A DNA stretch of 64,000 nt from Planctomycetota bacterium (GCA_014584345.1 JACTNB010000021.1:124001-188000); one strand, 5' to 3'; shown: positions 26,596 to 36,446, counted from the first letter of the stretch. Notes: generated by a model not told the origin, from the sequence alone. A program made the numbers and translations.

Positions 26596-29151
26596 ATGAA
26601 TTCCGACGTCCCGCCCAGCGATATCGAAGTCATCGGTGCACGCGTTCACAATTTGCGGAATTTGTCGCTGCGTATTCCTCGGGGAAAGATCACGGTTTTG
26701 GCCGGGGTCTGCGGCGCCGGGAAAAGCAGTCTCGCCTTCGACACGCTGCACGCGGAGAGTCAAAGGCGGTTCGTGGAAACTCTGTCCCCTTCCACCCGGC
26801 TGTTTGTAACCCAGATGGAACGCCCGGACGTCGAACGGATCGATCACCTGCCGGCCACGTTGGCGGTGGGACACTCCGGCACTCGATCCGGTGGAACCGA
26901 AACCATCGCCGAAACCTGCGAAATTCTGGACTATCTCGGATTACTGGCCTGTCATGTCGGGCAGACGTATTGTCCCTCCTGCCAGATCCCCGTCCTGCCC
27001 GACCGCGTGGAAACGCTGGCGGGGAAATTGTCGTCGCTGAACGCGGGGGAGCGGATGCAGATCGCCGTTTCCCTGGAAATGGACGACCGCACGGAGATGA
27101 GTCTTCAGGAGCGGATCAGTCAGTGGGAAGCCAGTGGCTTTCACCGGTTCTGGCATCTCACCGCGGAACAACGGACGGACCTGATGCGAACCGGTTTCGC
27201 CAATTTGCAGAGTTTAGTGATTGTCGATCGCCTGGTCGCGGGTAAATGCACGATGGAACGGCTTGTGGACAGTCTCGAACAGGCTTATGCCGTGGGCCGC
27301 CAGGCTTGCTGGCTGTTGCTGGATGGCGCGATACCCGCATCATTTTCCGCCAACCCTCGGGGGAGCCTTGTCGACGAGAGTCAACGTAAGTGGACTCTGC
27401 TGGGATTAACCGAGGAACGGCGTTGTACCTGTTGTGGCATGAGGCTGCCAGAACTGGATGCGAGCCTGTTCCGCCGACCGGGCCTGGCGGACGACGCGGC
27501 AAGCCTGGCGAGGCAGGCCACGGCCTGCAACGTGCGGTACCCCCTGGTGGCGGGGCCGCGGGAGTTGTCCGCGCCCCCATCGCTGTCCGATCTGCTGGCC
27601 TCGCCAGTATCGGGGCTGATCGAGTACGTGGCAGCCTTGCGCCAGCTTTGGGGTGAATCTTCACGCAGCCTGGCGGAAATTCTGTCGGAACTGGCCGGGA
27701 GGCTGGAGGCGCTCGATCAACTGGGGTTGGCTTATCTCGGATTGGAGAGGCGTTTGGAAAGTCTGTCGACGGGAGAACGGCAGCGGGTGCGGTTGGCGGC
27801 CGCGGAGCATACCCAGCTTGTCGGCATGTTGTGTCTGTTGGACGAGCCTTGCCGAGGGTTGCATCCGGCGGATGTTTCTCGGGTAAGGCAGAGGATTCGC
27901 GGCTTGCTGGCTGGCGGAAACTCGGTGCTGATGGTGGAGCACGACACCGCACTGTTGCGAGCAGCGGATCATGTGATTGAACTGGGGCCTGGAGCGGGGC
28001 CGGAAGGCGGCCGGGTGGTATTTGCGGGATCCCCGCGGGATCTGTTGAACAGCGAAGAATCCGTAACCGGGCGCTGGCTGTCGGGACGGGAACACTTTGC
28101 ACGCCCCGGTCGCGTCCCGCTACCGGATCGCCAGGAATGGCTTTCGGCTACGGGAATCTCCGGGCGAAATCTGCAGGATCTTGCCATCGAGATTCCTCGC
28201 CAGCGGTTGACCATGCTGACCGGAGTTTCAGGGAGCGGTAAGTCGACACTGCTGGTCGAGACCCTGTTTCCTGCCTTGTCGAATCGCCTGGCGTCGGACC
28301 GAACGCCCCTGATTCCATCGCAACCCGGTTGCACCGTCGAATCGTTGGTTGGCTGGGACGTGTTTGATCAAGTTGTGCTGATGAGTGATGACGAAATGGG
28401 GGCCTCGCAGCGGAGTACTCCCGTAACTTATCTGCAGGCCTACGATGAAATTCGGCGACTCTTCGCGGAAACGACGGACGCCCAGGCCCGGGGCTACACG
28501 GCGTCGCAATTCAGCTTTAATACTCCCCAAGGAGGCCGTTGCGAACATTGCAAGGGGATTGGCCAGGTGGAACTCGATTTGCAGGTTCTGCCAAGCATGT
28601 CGATCCCGTGCCCCTCCTGTCATGGAGCGCGGTTCAATGCGGAGACCCTCGAGGTTCAGTTCCGCAACCGGAATATTCGCGACGTGCTGGATATGAATGC
28701 CGACGAGGCGTTTCAGTTCTTTCGCAATCAGCCAAAACTGCAACGCCGACTGCAAATGTTGCGGGAGGTAGGGTTGGGGTACCTTCCCCTGGGGCAACCT
28801 TCCCGGCAGTTGTCGCAGGGCGAGCAGCAGCGATTAAAACTGGCCGCGCACCTCATTGCGGCCACGGGCAAGCAGGGGGTGTATCTGTTCGATGAACCAG
28901 CGAACGGCTTGCATCCCGCAGACGTGGCCTGCCTGCTGCAATGCCTGTTTCGTTTAATCGAGCAGGGGCACACCGTCGTGGTCATCGATCATCACCCGAT
29001 GATGATCCAGCACGCGGACTGGATCATCGATCTCGGCCCGGGCGCGGCCGAACAGGGGGGGAAAGTGGTTTTCTCGGGTACACCCGAAGAACTGCTTGAA
29101 CGGGCCGATTCCCTCACAGCGCGGCATCTACGCGAGAGACTGGCAACCTGA
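26596..29151 (+). CDS. UvrA-like ABC-type ATPase (paralogue of excinuclease subunit A)
   Basis: An 851-aa tandem ABC ATPase, about 90 residues shorter than UvrA. The first module has GVCGAGKSSLAFDTLHAES (37-), signature LSTGERQRV and Walker B MLCLLDEPCRGLHP. The second has GVSGSGKSTLLVETLFPAL (about 543-), signature LSQGEQQRLKLA and YLFDEPANGLHP. The second zinc module CEHCKG...CPSC (Cys649, 652, 672, 675) is kept, while the first region has only scattered CxxC pairs (YCPSC, RCTCC). Signature loops read STGE/SQGE, not the SGGE of UvrA. It is probably a paralogue with a different role from nucleotide excision repair. The frame is open to 26539. Confidence 0.85.
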   Translation: MNSDVPPSDIEVIGARVHNLRNLSLRIPRGKITVLAGVCGAGKSSLAFDTLHAESQRRFVETLSPSTRLFVTQMERPDVERIDHLPATLAVGHSGTRSGGTETIAETCEILDYLGLLACHVGQTYCPSCQIPVLPDRVETLAGKLSSLNAGERMQIAVSLEMDDRTEMSLQERISQWEASGFHRFWHLTAEQRTDLMRTGFANLQSLVIVDRLVAGKCTMERLVDSLEQAYAVGRQACWLLLDGAIPASFSANPRGSLVDESQRKWTLLGLTEERRCTCCGMRLPELDASLFRRPGLADDAASLARQATACNVRYPLVAGPRELSAPPSLSDLLASPVSGLIEYVAALRQLWGESSRSLAEILSELAGRLEALDQLGLAYLGLERRLESLSTGERQRVRLAAAEHTQLVGMLCLLDEPCRGLHPADVSRVRQRIRGLLAGGNSVLMVEHDTALLRAADHVIELGPGAGPEGGRVVFAGSPRDLLNSEESVTGRWLSGREHFARPGRVPLPDRQEWLSATGISGRNLQDLAIEIPRQRLTMLTGVSGSGKSTLLVETLFPALSNRLASDRTPLIPSQPGCTVESLVGWDVFDQVVLMSDDEMGASQRSTPVTYLQAYDEIRRLFAETTDAQARGYTASQFSFNTPQGGRCEHCKGIGQVELDLQVLPSMSIPCPSCHGARFNAETLEVQFRNRNIRDVLDMNADEAFQFFRNQPKLQRRLQMLREVGLGYLPLGQPSRQLSQGEQQRLKLAAHLIAATGKQGVYLFDEPANGLHPADVACLLQCLFRLIEQGHTVVVIDHHPMMIQHADWIIDLGPGAAEQGGKVVFSGTPEELLERADSLTARHLRERLAT

Positions 29152-29195
29152 AACGCCTCGCAGCGGGGATTGCCAGTCTCGGTCGGCACGGAAGC

Positions 29196-30209
29196 TCAAA
29201 CTCTGGCGCGATGCCGGGCCAGTAGTTCAGCGATCTGCACGGCATTCGTGGCCGCTCCCTTCCGCAGGTTGTCGCTCACGCACCAGAAGCAAAGTCCGTT
29301 GGGATGGGAAAGATCCTTGCGGATGCGCCCGATGAAGACGGCATCCGAACCGTCGCAGTTCGAAGGCATGGGGTATTCCCCTTCGGCCAGATTATCCACC
29401 ACCTGGATCCCCGGAAACGCGGCGAAGGCCGCGCGTGCCTGCTCCACCGAAATCGGCGATTCCGTTTCGACCGTGATGCTTTCGCTGTGGCAATTCCAGA
29501 CGGGAATGCGGACGCAGGTCGGGTTGACCTCGATGGCGGGGGCTTCGAGAATCTTGCGGGTTTCATACACCATTTTCATCTCTTCGCTGGTGTATCCTGC
29601 CTGTTTGTGACCGCCAATCTGGGGAATGGCATTAAAGGCGATCGGATGCTTGAACACCTTGTATTGGTATTCACTTCCCGCGAGCCGGGCCTTACTTCCT
29701 TCGATCAGGTCTTCCGTCCCTTGCACACCCGCTCCGCTGGTAGCCTGATACGTGCTCACAATGACCCGTTTGACGGGCGAAAAATCGTGCAACGGCTTCA
29801 AGGCCATCACCATTTGCGTGGTGGAACAATTCGGGCTGGCGATGATTCCCTTGGCGTTAAGAGCCGCCTCCGGGTTGATTTCGGGTATTACCAACGCCAC
29901 ATCCTCGTGCATCCGCCAATAACCGGACTCATCGATGACCGTGGCGCCCGCAGCCACGGCTGAGGGGAGGTATTCAGCGGCGGTATCATCCGGAGTAGAG
30001 GCAATCACCAGATCGGTGCCCGCAAATGCCTCGTGCGTCAATTCCTCGATCACATGGGGAACGCCTCGAAATGTCAGTTCCGTCCCGGCGCTCCGTTTGC
30101 TGGCTAGAAAACGAAATTTCCTGGCAGGAAAATTTCGTTCTTCCAGCAGTTGCAAAATAATGCGTCCTACCGCTCCCGTGGCTCCAACAACCGCGACCGT
30201 ATCAAACAC
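29196..30209 (-). CDS. asd: Aspartate-semialdehyde dehydrogenase
   Basis: NADPH-dependent reduction of aspartyl phosphate, the branch point to lysine, threonine and methionine. The GTG at 30209 is chosen. It gives the family N-terminus FDTVAVVGATGAVGRIIL and has GGAG 6 nt upstream; an extension to 30389 would add 60 unrelated residues. The catalytic Cys is in ASPNCSTTQM and the active-site His in QIGGHKQAGYT. YQATSGAGVQG and the GEYPMPSNCDGSDAVFIGRI segment are typical. Length is 337 aa, normal for the bacterial family. Transcribed alone, convergent with the UvrA paralogue. Confidence 0.94.
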   Translation of the reverse strand: MFDTVAVVGATGAVGRIILQLLEERNFPARKFRFLASKRSAGTELTFRGVPHVIEELTHEAFAGTDLVIASTPDDTAAEYLPSAVAAGATVIDESGYWRMHEDVALVIPEINPEAALNAKGIIASPNCSTTQMVMALKPLHDFSPVKRVIVSTYQATSGAGVQGTEDLIEGSKARLAGSEYQYKVFKHPIAFNAIPQIGGHKQAGYTSEEMKMVYETRKILEAPAIEVNPTCVRIPVWNCHSESITVETESPISVEQARAAFAAFPGIQVVDNLAEGEYPMPSNCDGSDAVFIGRIRKDLSHPNGLCFWCVSDNLRKGAATNAVQIAELLARHRARV

Positions 30210-30602
30210 GCGACACTCCAAAACATTAAATACATGTACGAACCGATGACAATCTGGCGTCCGGGTCTGCTCACCCATGCCTGGGGAAAAGCATACGTAC
30301 AGGCATTGTCCGGATTTTCTCCGATCACTGCAACTGGCGCTTTCAGCCGAACCCGATCGATATTGTGACAGAAACAGTCCGGCATTCAAATGTTCGGAAG
30401 GAAATTCGGAAAAATGACGCCGGGAATGGATTCAGCGAGGGGGCGACTAGTGATCGAGTCAACAGCAGGTTGAATCTAAACATATGTGCAAGTTGGACCT
30501 GATTCGGAAGGAGCGGCTCCCACCGGAGGTTTTCGGGAGTTGTGGGAGCACTCCTTACCTGCAGGCCATTCCGAGGGAAAGATGGGTGAGGGAAACGAGA
30601 AA
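30210..30602. other. Intergenic region between asd and a membrane protein gene
   Basis: About 390 bp with no convincing gene on either strand. It contains a Met-rich upstream extension frame of asd, which lacks family similarity. No palindrome, terminator or tRNA is evident. It presumably holds the asd promoter, transcribed leftward. Confidence 0.4.
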
Positions 30603-31790
30603 TCAAAACGGAGAGGGAATCAGCAGGAAGGGCTGTTCGTAGAGCACCAGTTTCCCGTAAGCGCCAATATCCCGGGTGAAAAACAATAGGAACACATACA
30701 CGCCACAAATCGCAAAGCAAAGCAAATTCCACACCCAGCGCCAGCCATACCAGGCGGGGCGGGGGCGATGGCTCGACCAGTAGTAGACCCAACCTGCCAG
30801 CAGTCGGGCGGGGTATATCACCGCGATAAAAATCAGAGTTAACAGCCAAACGGCATCTCTTGGGGGAGCCACGATTTTGAACAGATACAGCACCAGGCTG
30901 AGTGCGTAACCGAGCAGCAGCACCAGCGTCCACAATGCGGGACTGTTCCGAAACAGGCGGCGGGCCTCTCCGATCTTGCGGAACGCCTGCAGTTTCCCCT
31001 CATTTGCGAAACCCGCTTGCAGAATCGGCAACCAGCACAGCACCACGACGAGGAGTCCGCCTCCCAGCAGTGTTACCAGCACGGCGGGGCCGCGCGTGGA
31101 ATCGGCAAGGGCGAACAGCGTGGTGGGAAGGAACGTCCACATCAATACACCACAGGCTCCCAAAAAACCGAGTTGCAGATGTTTCCACAATTCGAATCGA
31201 CGAATAAAATCCTGTATGGAGGCAGCGGTCGATTCCAGATACGTGCCCGAACGGAGTTGCTGGCGGAGCCAACGCCAGTTGCCGAGGGGACGAAAGAAAT
31301 CCCTGATCTTTCCGCCACGCGCCACCGCCAGCAATATATTCAGATATACCAGACAAGCCGCAATCGCGGTAAAACCTCGCAAACGCCAGGTTGCGGCGGA
31401 ATCGGGGTCAATCAGTACTGCGTCGGATGCAAAACTTCCCAGAAAGCCGAGGGGCAGGAGAAAGATCAGGCTGCCCAGGACGAGCCGACCGAGGTGGGCT
31501 GCTGGTTTCAGCCAGGCAAATCCATGAGAAAACGAACCTGTGCGGGCGATATTTCCTTCGGCTGCAAGCATCACCCCCAACGCGAGCAGATTGACTCCAG
31601 GAATGGCCGCAATAATGGCCAGCAGAACACACAGCGAGATCACGCCGAACCCGAATTCCGCCACAACATAGATTCCACGGGCAATGCCTCGCAATAACTT
31701 CCTCCTTCGGGATTGATAGGGCATCGCGATGTCTGGCTGCTGTTGCTGCTGCAATTCGGGCGCGGACAGTGTCAGCGAGGTAGTCGGCAT
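30603..31790 (-). CDS. Polytopic membrane protein of unknown function
   Basis: A 395-aa protein that I do not recognise at family level. After a polar, Gln-rich N-terminus (PELQQQQQPD) there are about eight hydrophobic segments, for example FGVISLCVLLAIIAAIPGVN, LGSLIFLLPLGFLGSFA, GFTAIAACLVYLNILLAVA and WTLVLLLGYALSLVLYLFKI. A basic cluster (QSRRRKLLRGIARG) precedes the first segment. The ATG at 31790 is preferred to one at 31847 because the extra 19 residues are unpatterned. It is divergent from the DUF1549 gene. A role in envelope or transport is possible but unsupported. Confidence 0.7.
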   Translation of the reverse strand: MPTTSLTLSAPELQQQQQPDIAMPYQSRRRKLLRGIARGIYVVAEFGFGVISLCVLLAIIAAIPGVNLLALGVMLAAEGNIARTGSFSHGFAWLKPAAHLGRLVLGSLIFLLPLGFLGSFASDAVLIDPDSAATWRLRGFTAIAACLVYLNILLAVARGGKIRDFFRPLGNWRWLRQQLRSGTYLESTAASIQDFIRRFELWKHLQLGFLGACGVLMWTFLPTTLFALADSTRGPAVLVTLLGGGLLVVVLCWLPILQAGFANEGKLQAFRKIGEARRLFRNSPALWTLVLLLGYALSLVLYLFKIVAPPRDAVWLLTLIFIAVIYPARLLAGWVYYWSSHRPRPAWYGWRWVWNLLCFAICGVYVFLLFFTRDIGAYGKLVLYEQPFLLIPSPF

Positions 31791-31860
31791 GATCTTCTGT
31801 TTTCCCAGTAATATCCGATGAGGTGCTCCGCCATCGCGGCCTATCAACTCAATTTACTCA

Positions 31861-31899
31861 CCAAAAAACGACCGGGTTTCGAGAATCCTTGAAACCCGG
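31861..31899 (-). terminator. Intrinsic-terminator-like hairpin pointing leftward
   Basis: CCGGGTTTC (31872-31880) and GAAACCCGG (31891-31899) are perfect 9-bp complements with a 10-nt loop. On the minus strand the stem is followed by TCGTTTTTTGG, the standard intrinsic terminator layout. No minus-strand gene lies immediately upstream of it, so it would stop antisense transcripts from the DUF1549 locus before they enter the membrane-protein gene. Confidence 0.5.
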
Positions 31900-32059
31900 C
31901 CCAGCAGGGACTAAGTATTTTAACAGGAAGGCGCTATTCCGCCGCGGGACTTGCTTGCAGTGTAATCCCGCAGTGCGAAGAGCAAGAGAATGGAACGTGG
32001 ATAGAAGGAAGCCTTCGGGGTGGGTATCCCGAGATCATTACTGGCAATAAGGAATTCCC

Positions 32060-33715
32060 ATGACGGGAAGGCAATGGCATCCTGTATTGAAGCTGTCCTG
32101 GCTGCTGGTCGTGGTGGGCCTGTTTTGGCTGGTCGGCCGGACTGCTTTCCCGACGCTGCACAACGCGAACCGCACCGTCGAACGGAATGAATCTGCTCAG
32201 GCGGTGTTGCCCGTGGTTCAGGTGGTGGATAAGGCGATGCGGGAACTGTGGGAGCAGGAGGGTTTGCGTCCCGCCGCCCCGGCAGGGGAGTTGACGATTC
32301 TGAGGCGTCTCTCGCTGGCCCTGCATGGAACCGTTCCCTCGCTCGAGGAGATTCGCCAGTTCGAAGCCGATACACACCCCGACCGACTCCCGCGTTGGAT
32401 CGAGGAAATGTTACGGGATTCCCGCTTTGCCGATTATTTCGCGGAACGCTTGACGCGAGTCTTCGTGGGTGTACAGCGGGAACCATTTCTGATATTTCGC
32501 AGGGATCTCTTCAAGTCATGGATGTCCGATCAATTGCGGAGAAATCGCCCGTATGACCAGATGGTTTGGGAAATGATCGCCCAACCAGGCTTGTGGACTG
32601 GCGAGCCCGCGACGAACTTTATCACGCACGGCGTCATTGACAAGGAGCCGAATCCGGCAAAGCTGACGGGGCGTACCGTGCGGGCCGTGCTCGGACAGCG
32701 GATCGATTGCGCGGAGTGCCACAATCACCCCTTTGCCAACTGGAAACAACGGGATTTTCAAGGTCTGGCGGCATTTTACGGACAGGTCAAGCTTTCCCCG
32801 TTCGGGGTGGAGGACGATCCGAAACGACGCTTTCGGGTGACGGATCGAAACACTCTGGAAGAACAGGTCATCGAACCTGCCGTTCCCTTTGGCGAGGACT
32901 GGTTGACGACGCGAGAAACATTCCGGCAAAGTCTGGCGGACTGGTGCATCAATTCCGAAAATCGACGCTTCAGCCGCGCGGCGGTGAATCGGGTTTGGGG
33001 TCTGTTGTTTGGCAAGGCCTGGTCGGAAGGGGCACCTTATCAGGTTTCGGTTGACGATCTACCCGATCCGGAGGAAGAGACCTCGGCCACGCCTCTGGTG
33101 CTGGATATCCTGGCGGAGGATTTCGTGGCCCATGGTTACGATCTGCGGAGACTGATGCGGGTGATCCTGTCGACCGAGGCTTTTCGGATGGATTCACGTG
33201 CGGAGATCGAAGACGACCAGGAATTGCAACGTCACCTGGATCACTGGGCCGTTTTCCCCTTAACCCGGTTGCGCCCAGAGCAGGTGGTGGGGGCGATGTT
33301 GCAGGCCGCCTCGATCAAGACTATAGATCAAAACGCCGCCCTGATCACCCGGACCGTGCGTCTGCTGCGCGAGGCCGATTTCGTGCGTGAATATGGCGAT
33401 CTGGGCGAAAATGAACTGGAAGAACGCTCGGGTACGGTCCCTCAGGCATTGTTGCGGATGAATGGAAAACTGGCGGCTGAAGCGACGGAACCCAATCCCT
33501 TCAATGCCACACCGCGCCTGGCGATTGCCTCGGGAAGCCCGGAGCGTCTTTTGGAGAATTGCTACCTGGTCACGTTGACGCGACGCCCGCTTGACGAGGA
33601 ACGTTCGTACTTCCTGGGCCTCTGGCAGGAAACCGCAACACGCCCCGATTCGCGCCGCGTCCAGGACCTGCAATGGATTTTGTTCAATTCCCCGGAGTTT
33701 TCCTGGAATCATTGA
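32060..33715 (+). CDS. DUF1549/DUF1553 domain protein
   Basis: A 551-aa planctomycete protein with one N-terminal membrane anchor (SWLLVVVGLFWLVG, about 11-24). DUF1549 covers roughly residues 60-270. It includes LTILRRLSLALHGTVPSLEE and a CAECHNHPF motif (CxxCH) that could bind haem or metal. DUF1553 covers about 290-550, with NRVWGLLFGKAWSEG and LTRLRPEQVVGAM and a C-terminal VQDLQWILFNSPEF. It is shorter than many relatives, which often carry an extra cytochrome-like domain. AAGGAA precedes the ATG. The DUF1501 gene follows. The pair is presumed to act at the cell envelope; chemistry is unknown. Confidence 0.88.
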   Translation: MTGRQWHPVLKLSWLLVVVGLFWLVGRTAFPTLHNANRTVERNESAQAVLPVVQVVDKAMRELWEQEGLRPAAPAGELTILRRLSLALHGTVPSLEEIRQFEADTHPDRLPRWIEEMLRDSRFADYFAERLTRVFVGVQREPFLIFRRDLFKSWMSDQLRRNRPYDQMVWEMIAQPGLWTGEPATNFITHGVIDKEPNPAKLTGRTVRAVLGQRIDCAECHNHPFANWKQRDFQGLAAFYGQVKLSPFGVEDDPKRRFRVTDRNTLEEQVIEPAVPFGEDWLTTRETFRQSLADWCINSENRRFSRAAVNRVWGLLFGKAWSEGAPYQVSVDDLPDPEEETSATPLVLDILAEDFVAHGYDLRRLMRVILSTEAFRMDSRAEIEDDQELQRHLDHWAVFPLTRLRPEQVVGAMLQAASIKTIDQNAALITRTVRLLREADFVREYGDLGENELEERSGTVPQALLRMNGKLAAEATEPNPFNATPRLAIASGSPERLLENCYLVTLTRRPLDEERSYFLGLWQETATRPDSRRVQDLQWILFNSPEFSWNH

Positions 33716-33828
33716 GGTAGTACTTTCGAGAGAGTCTGTTCGTCGCGTTTTCCGCCGTTACATGCGGATTACTCCCATGGCGGCGGAAATGTTGGCAATG
33801 TGTCCTCCAGACAGGGAAACGCCCACGT

Positions 33829-35091
33829 ATGAATCCTATTCCCTTGAATCGACGTCAGTACCTTCAGTGGACCTGTGGAACGGGGATCGCCTTTCTGTTG
33901 CCCACGTTATCGGCACGGGCGGCAACACTCCGCGGGCAGGAACGTCCCGCTTCCCTGATCACGCTGTGGATGGGCGGCGGCCCCAGTCAACTCGAAACCT
34001 GGGATCCGCATCCGGGCACGTCGATCGGGGGGCCGACTCAGGCGATCGATACCCGGGTATCCGGATTGAAAATAGCGGCCACGCTTCCCTTGATGGCCGA
34101 ACGGATGGATCGCGTCTCGCTACTGAGATCCCTGGTCAGCAAGGAGGGGGACCACGAACGGGGGACGTACTTCGTGAAGACGGGTTATCGCCCCGATCCG
34201 ACCGTGCGGCACCCCGCGATTGGCGCGGTGATTACGCATCAGTTAAGCACCGCGCATCTTGATATTCCAGCCTTTGTTTCGTTGGGGTATGGAGAGTGGC
34301 CCGGAAGAGGGGGGTATCTGGGAGACCAGTACGATGCCTTCCGCGTGGTCGAAGCCGGGCAGGATGTGCGCAACCTGCGGCCTCGCGTGGGTGAGGAACG
34401 TCAACAGCGGAGACTCGCGGGCCTGGATGTCGTGACACGTGCCTTTCGCCAGGGTAGAGCCGCCCAGGCCGATAAGTCGTTGCACGAGGATACGATCACG
34501 CGGGCAATCCACATGATGACCTCCGAACAACTTAAGGCGTTTGAACTCGAAGACGAACCCGTCGAAAGAAGAGCCCGCTACGGCGAGACGAATTTCGGGC
34601 GGGGATGCCTTGTCGCGAGGCGATTGGTCGAAACGGGCGTCCGCGCGGTGGAAGTAACGCTCCCGGGGTTCGACAGCCACGCCAACAATTTCGAAACGCA
34701 GTCCCTGCGTGCCGCGGAGTTGGACGTTGCGTTTTCCTCGCTCCTGGACGACCTCGTTGAACGGGATCTGCTGGAATCGACCATTGTGCTGTGCATCGGC
34801 GAGTTCGGGCGGACACCTCGTATCAATCCGCTGGATGGACGCGACCACTGGCCCAATGGTTTTTCAGCTGTGGTGGCGGGAGGAGGACTGCGAACTGGCC
34901 AGGTGCTGGGCGAAACCGATCCCTCGGGGGAAAAGACGGATCCCGTCCGCCCAATACCGGTTCAGGATTTGTACGCCACACTGTTGCGTCAATTGAATAT
35001 CGATCCCTCGCTGGAACTGATTACACCGATCGGCCGTCCCCTCGCATTATGCGAAGGGACCCCGATACCGGACTTATTGCCGGACGCCTGA
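33829..35091 (+). CDS. DUF1501 family protein, Tat-type signal
   Basis: A 420-aa protein of the DUF1501 family, related to the alkaline-phosphatase/sulfatase fold. The N-terminus LNRRQYLQWTCGTGIAFLLPTLSARA has a twin-arginine-type signal. The core shows LITLWMGGGPSQLETWDPHPG, the HERGTYFVKTGYRPDPTVRHPAIG region, VEVTLPGFDSHANNF and IGEFGRTPRINPLDGRDHWP, where the Asp/His residues would coordinate metal. It lies 113 bp after the DUF1549/1553 gene, the usual planctomycete pairing. The substrate is unknown. No C-terminal anchor. Confidence 0.9.
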   Translation: MNPIPLNRRQYLQWTCGTGIAFLLPTLSARAATLRGQERPASLITLWMGGGPSQLETWDPHPGTSIGGPTQAIDTRVSGLKIAATLPLMAERMDRVSLLRSLVSKEGDHERGTYFVKTGYRPDPTVRHPAIGAVITHQLSTAHLDIPAFVSLGYGEWPGRGGYLGDQYDAFRVVEAGQDVRNLRPRVGEERQQRRLAGLDVVTRAFRQGRAAQADKSLHEDTITRAIHMMTSEQLKAFELEDEPVERRARYGETNFGRGCLVARRLVETGVRAVEVTLPGFDSHANNFETQSLRAAELDVAFSSLLDDLVERDLLESTIVLCIGEFGRTPRINPLDGRDHWPNGFSAVVAGGGLRTGQVLGETDPSGEKTDPVRPIPVQDLYATLLRQLNIDPSLELITPIGRPLALCEGTPIPDLLPDA

Positions 35092-35134
35092 ATCGCGGGC
35101 TGTCTGGCCTGGGGAAGCGTGCCCGGGCTTCAAG

Positions 35135-36070
35135 TTAATCGACCGGTCTTTCCAGTTTCTCCTCTGCAGGGGAGGCCGCGTTGGCCCCGAGACGATAGAC
35201 TTCGGCCATTTCCACCAGAATTTCCAGTAGAAACAGGTCCGCGCGCTGCAGCAAATGCTGGGAACTCCGGATTCCCTGGCCCGAGACGAGTAGTTCGACG
35301 GCGCGAAGATGGCAGGCCATCACTTCGCGGGGCGTCCAACCCTGTTCGAGGAATCGCGTGGCCTGCCCCGAGGCCCCTTCGAGTCGATTCACGTCCGCCA
35401 TCACATAGGCTTGCAACTGCCGGAGATATTCCGCTTCCGGGACAACCTGCATTCTCTCTCGGGTGGGGAATCTGGATGTTCCCTCCGGAATTCCACTCTC
35501 GATAAAATGACCATCCCGCCAGGACCGATCCTGCGCGACGATGCCCGTGAGCAAGGTTCGTTGCCGCGTAAGAATCCGCTCGGCTTCCTCGCGTTCCCTC
35601 GCTTGTCTCAGGCATTCCTGCTGTTGCAACACCCGCAGTTCGCGTTCCGTGCGGTGATGCAGAAGTACGGATTCGATCACGGCGCCGATCGCGGGGTTAA
35701 ACCATCCAGCGGCCAGTTCCCGGCAAGGGCACGCCTGCAACGCGCAGAGTTCCGCCAGTTCCAGGGAGAGCCGATCCGTTACCAGGAGCAGTGCTGATGG
35801 CACGCCCATATCGCGAATTGCCTGCAGCACGGCTGACAATTCAGGCACGCTTAGGGAAGTGTCCCATTCGCACGCCGATATCAGTAGCAAGTCCCAAGCT
35901 TCACAACGCAAGGAACGAAGCATCGCTTGGGGAGTTTGCACCCAGCCGATTTGCCGAAGTTGCCGGGCCGTTCGAGACAGTTGCTGGTCGAGCACAACCC
36001 AGTCGGGTTGCCTCGCCCCCCAGGCCAGTACGCACAGGGTTTGATCGGGGATCGCGGGTTCAAGCGACAT
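35135..36070 (-). CDS. Receiver-like protein with C-terminal helical RsbU_N-like region
   Basis: A 311-aa protein. Residues about 8-130 have a response-regulator-like alternation (TLCVLAWGARQ, AWDLLLISACEW, GVPSALLLVTDRLS), but no Asp at the expected acceptor position (LISACEWD). Residues about 140-175 are a Gln/Glu/Arg-rich coiled coil. The C-terminal 90 residues (YLRQLQAYVMADVNRLEG to RADLFLLEILVEMAEVYRLG) are helical, with spacing like the RsbU N-terminal domain used in partner-switching phosphatases. It is divergent from the glycosyltransferase fusion. Function is not established; the domain reading is tentative. Confidence 0.6.
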   Translation of the reverse strand: MSLEPAIPDQTLCVLAWGARQPDWVVLDQQLSRTARQLRQIGWVQTPQAMLRSLRCEAWDLLLISACEWDTSLSVPELSAVLQAIRDMGVPSALLLVTDRLSLELAELCALQACPCRELAAGWFNPAIGAVIESVLLHHRTERELRVLQQQECLRQAREREEAERILTRQRTLLTGIVAQDRSWRDGHFIESGIPEGTSRFPTRERMQVVPEAEYLRQLQAYVMADVNRLEGASGQATRFLEQGWTPREVMACHLRAVELLVSGQGIRSSQHLLQRADLFLLEILVEMAEVYRLGANAASPAEEKLERPVD

Positions 36071-36446
36071 GGATTACGTGACGATCGAGCAAGAAATGAT
36101 CGCAGGAGCTGAGAAAACTTTTCGCAAGCCTGACTTACGTCACTCGATAATCGATCCTGGCAAGGACGTCAAGTTCAATTGAGAGAGACTCGATCTGCCA
36201 TTGCGTCTGGAGTCCGTGTTGCCGTTTTTCAACGCGATTCGTTCGCGTGTCGCTCCCCGGCAACGCGGCGTTTTATCCTGCGGAATCGTCATTGTGTGCC
36301 GAGTCTTTTTCTGCACTCGGAATTTCAATTTGTGGACTCTGGCTTCAAGTCTGCCTGCTAATCATACCAGTAGAAAGGAACACGAATGACATTGTCCTCG
36401 CATTCAATTTTTAACATGCGAATTTGAATTCTGCGGGAATCTTCAA
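36071..36446. other. Divergent intergenic region before the glycosyltransferase fusion
   Basis: About 375 bp between two divergent genes, so it must carry both promoters. I see no recognisable -35/-10 pair, no palindrome and no RNA gene. A very short ORF (36385-36426, 13 codons) with an AGGAA site is too small to interpret. Confidence 0.4.
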
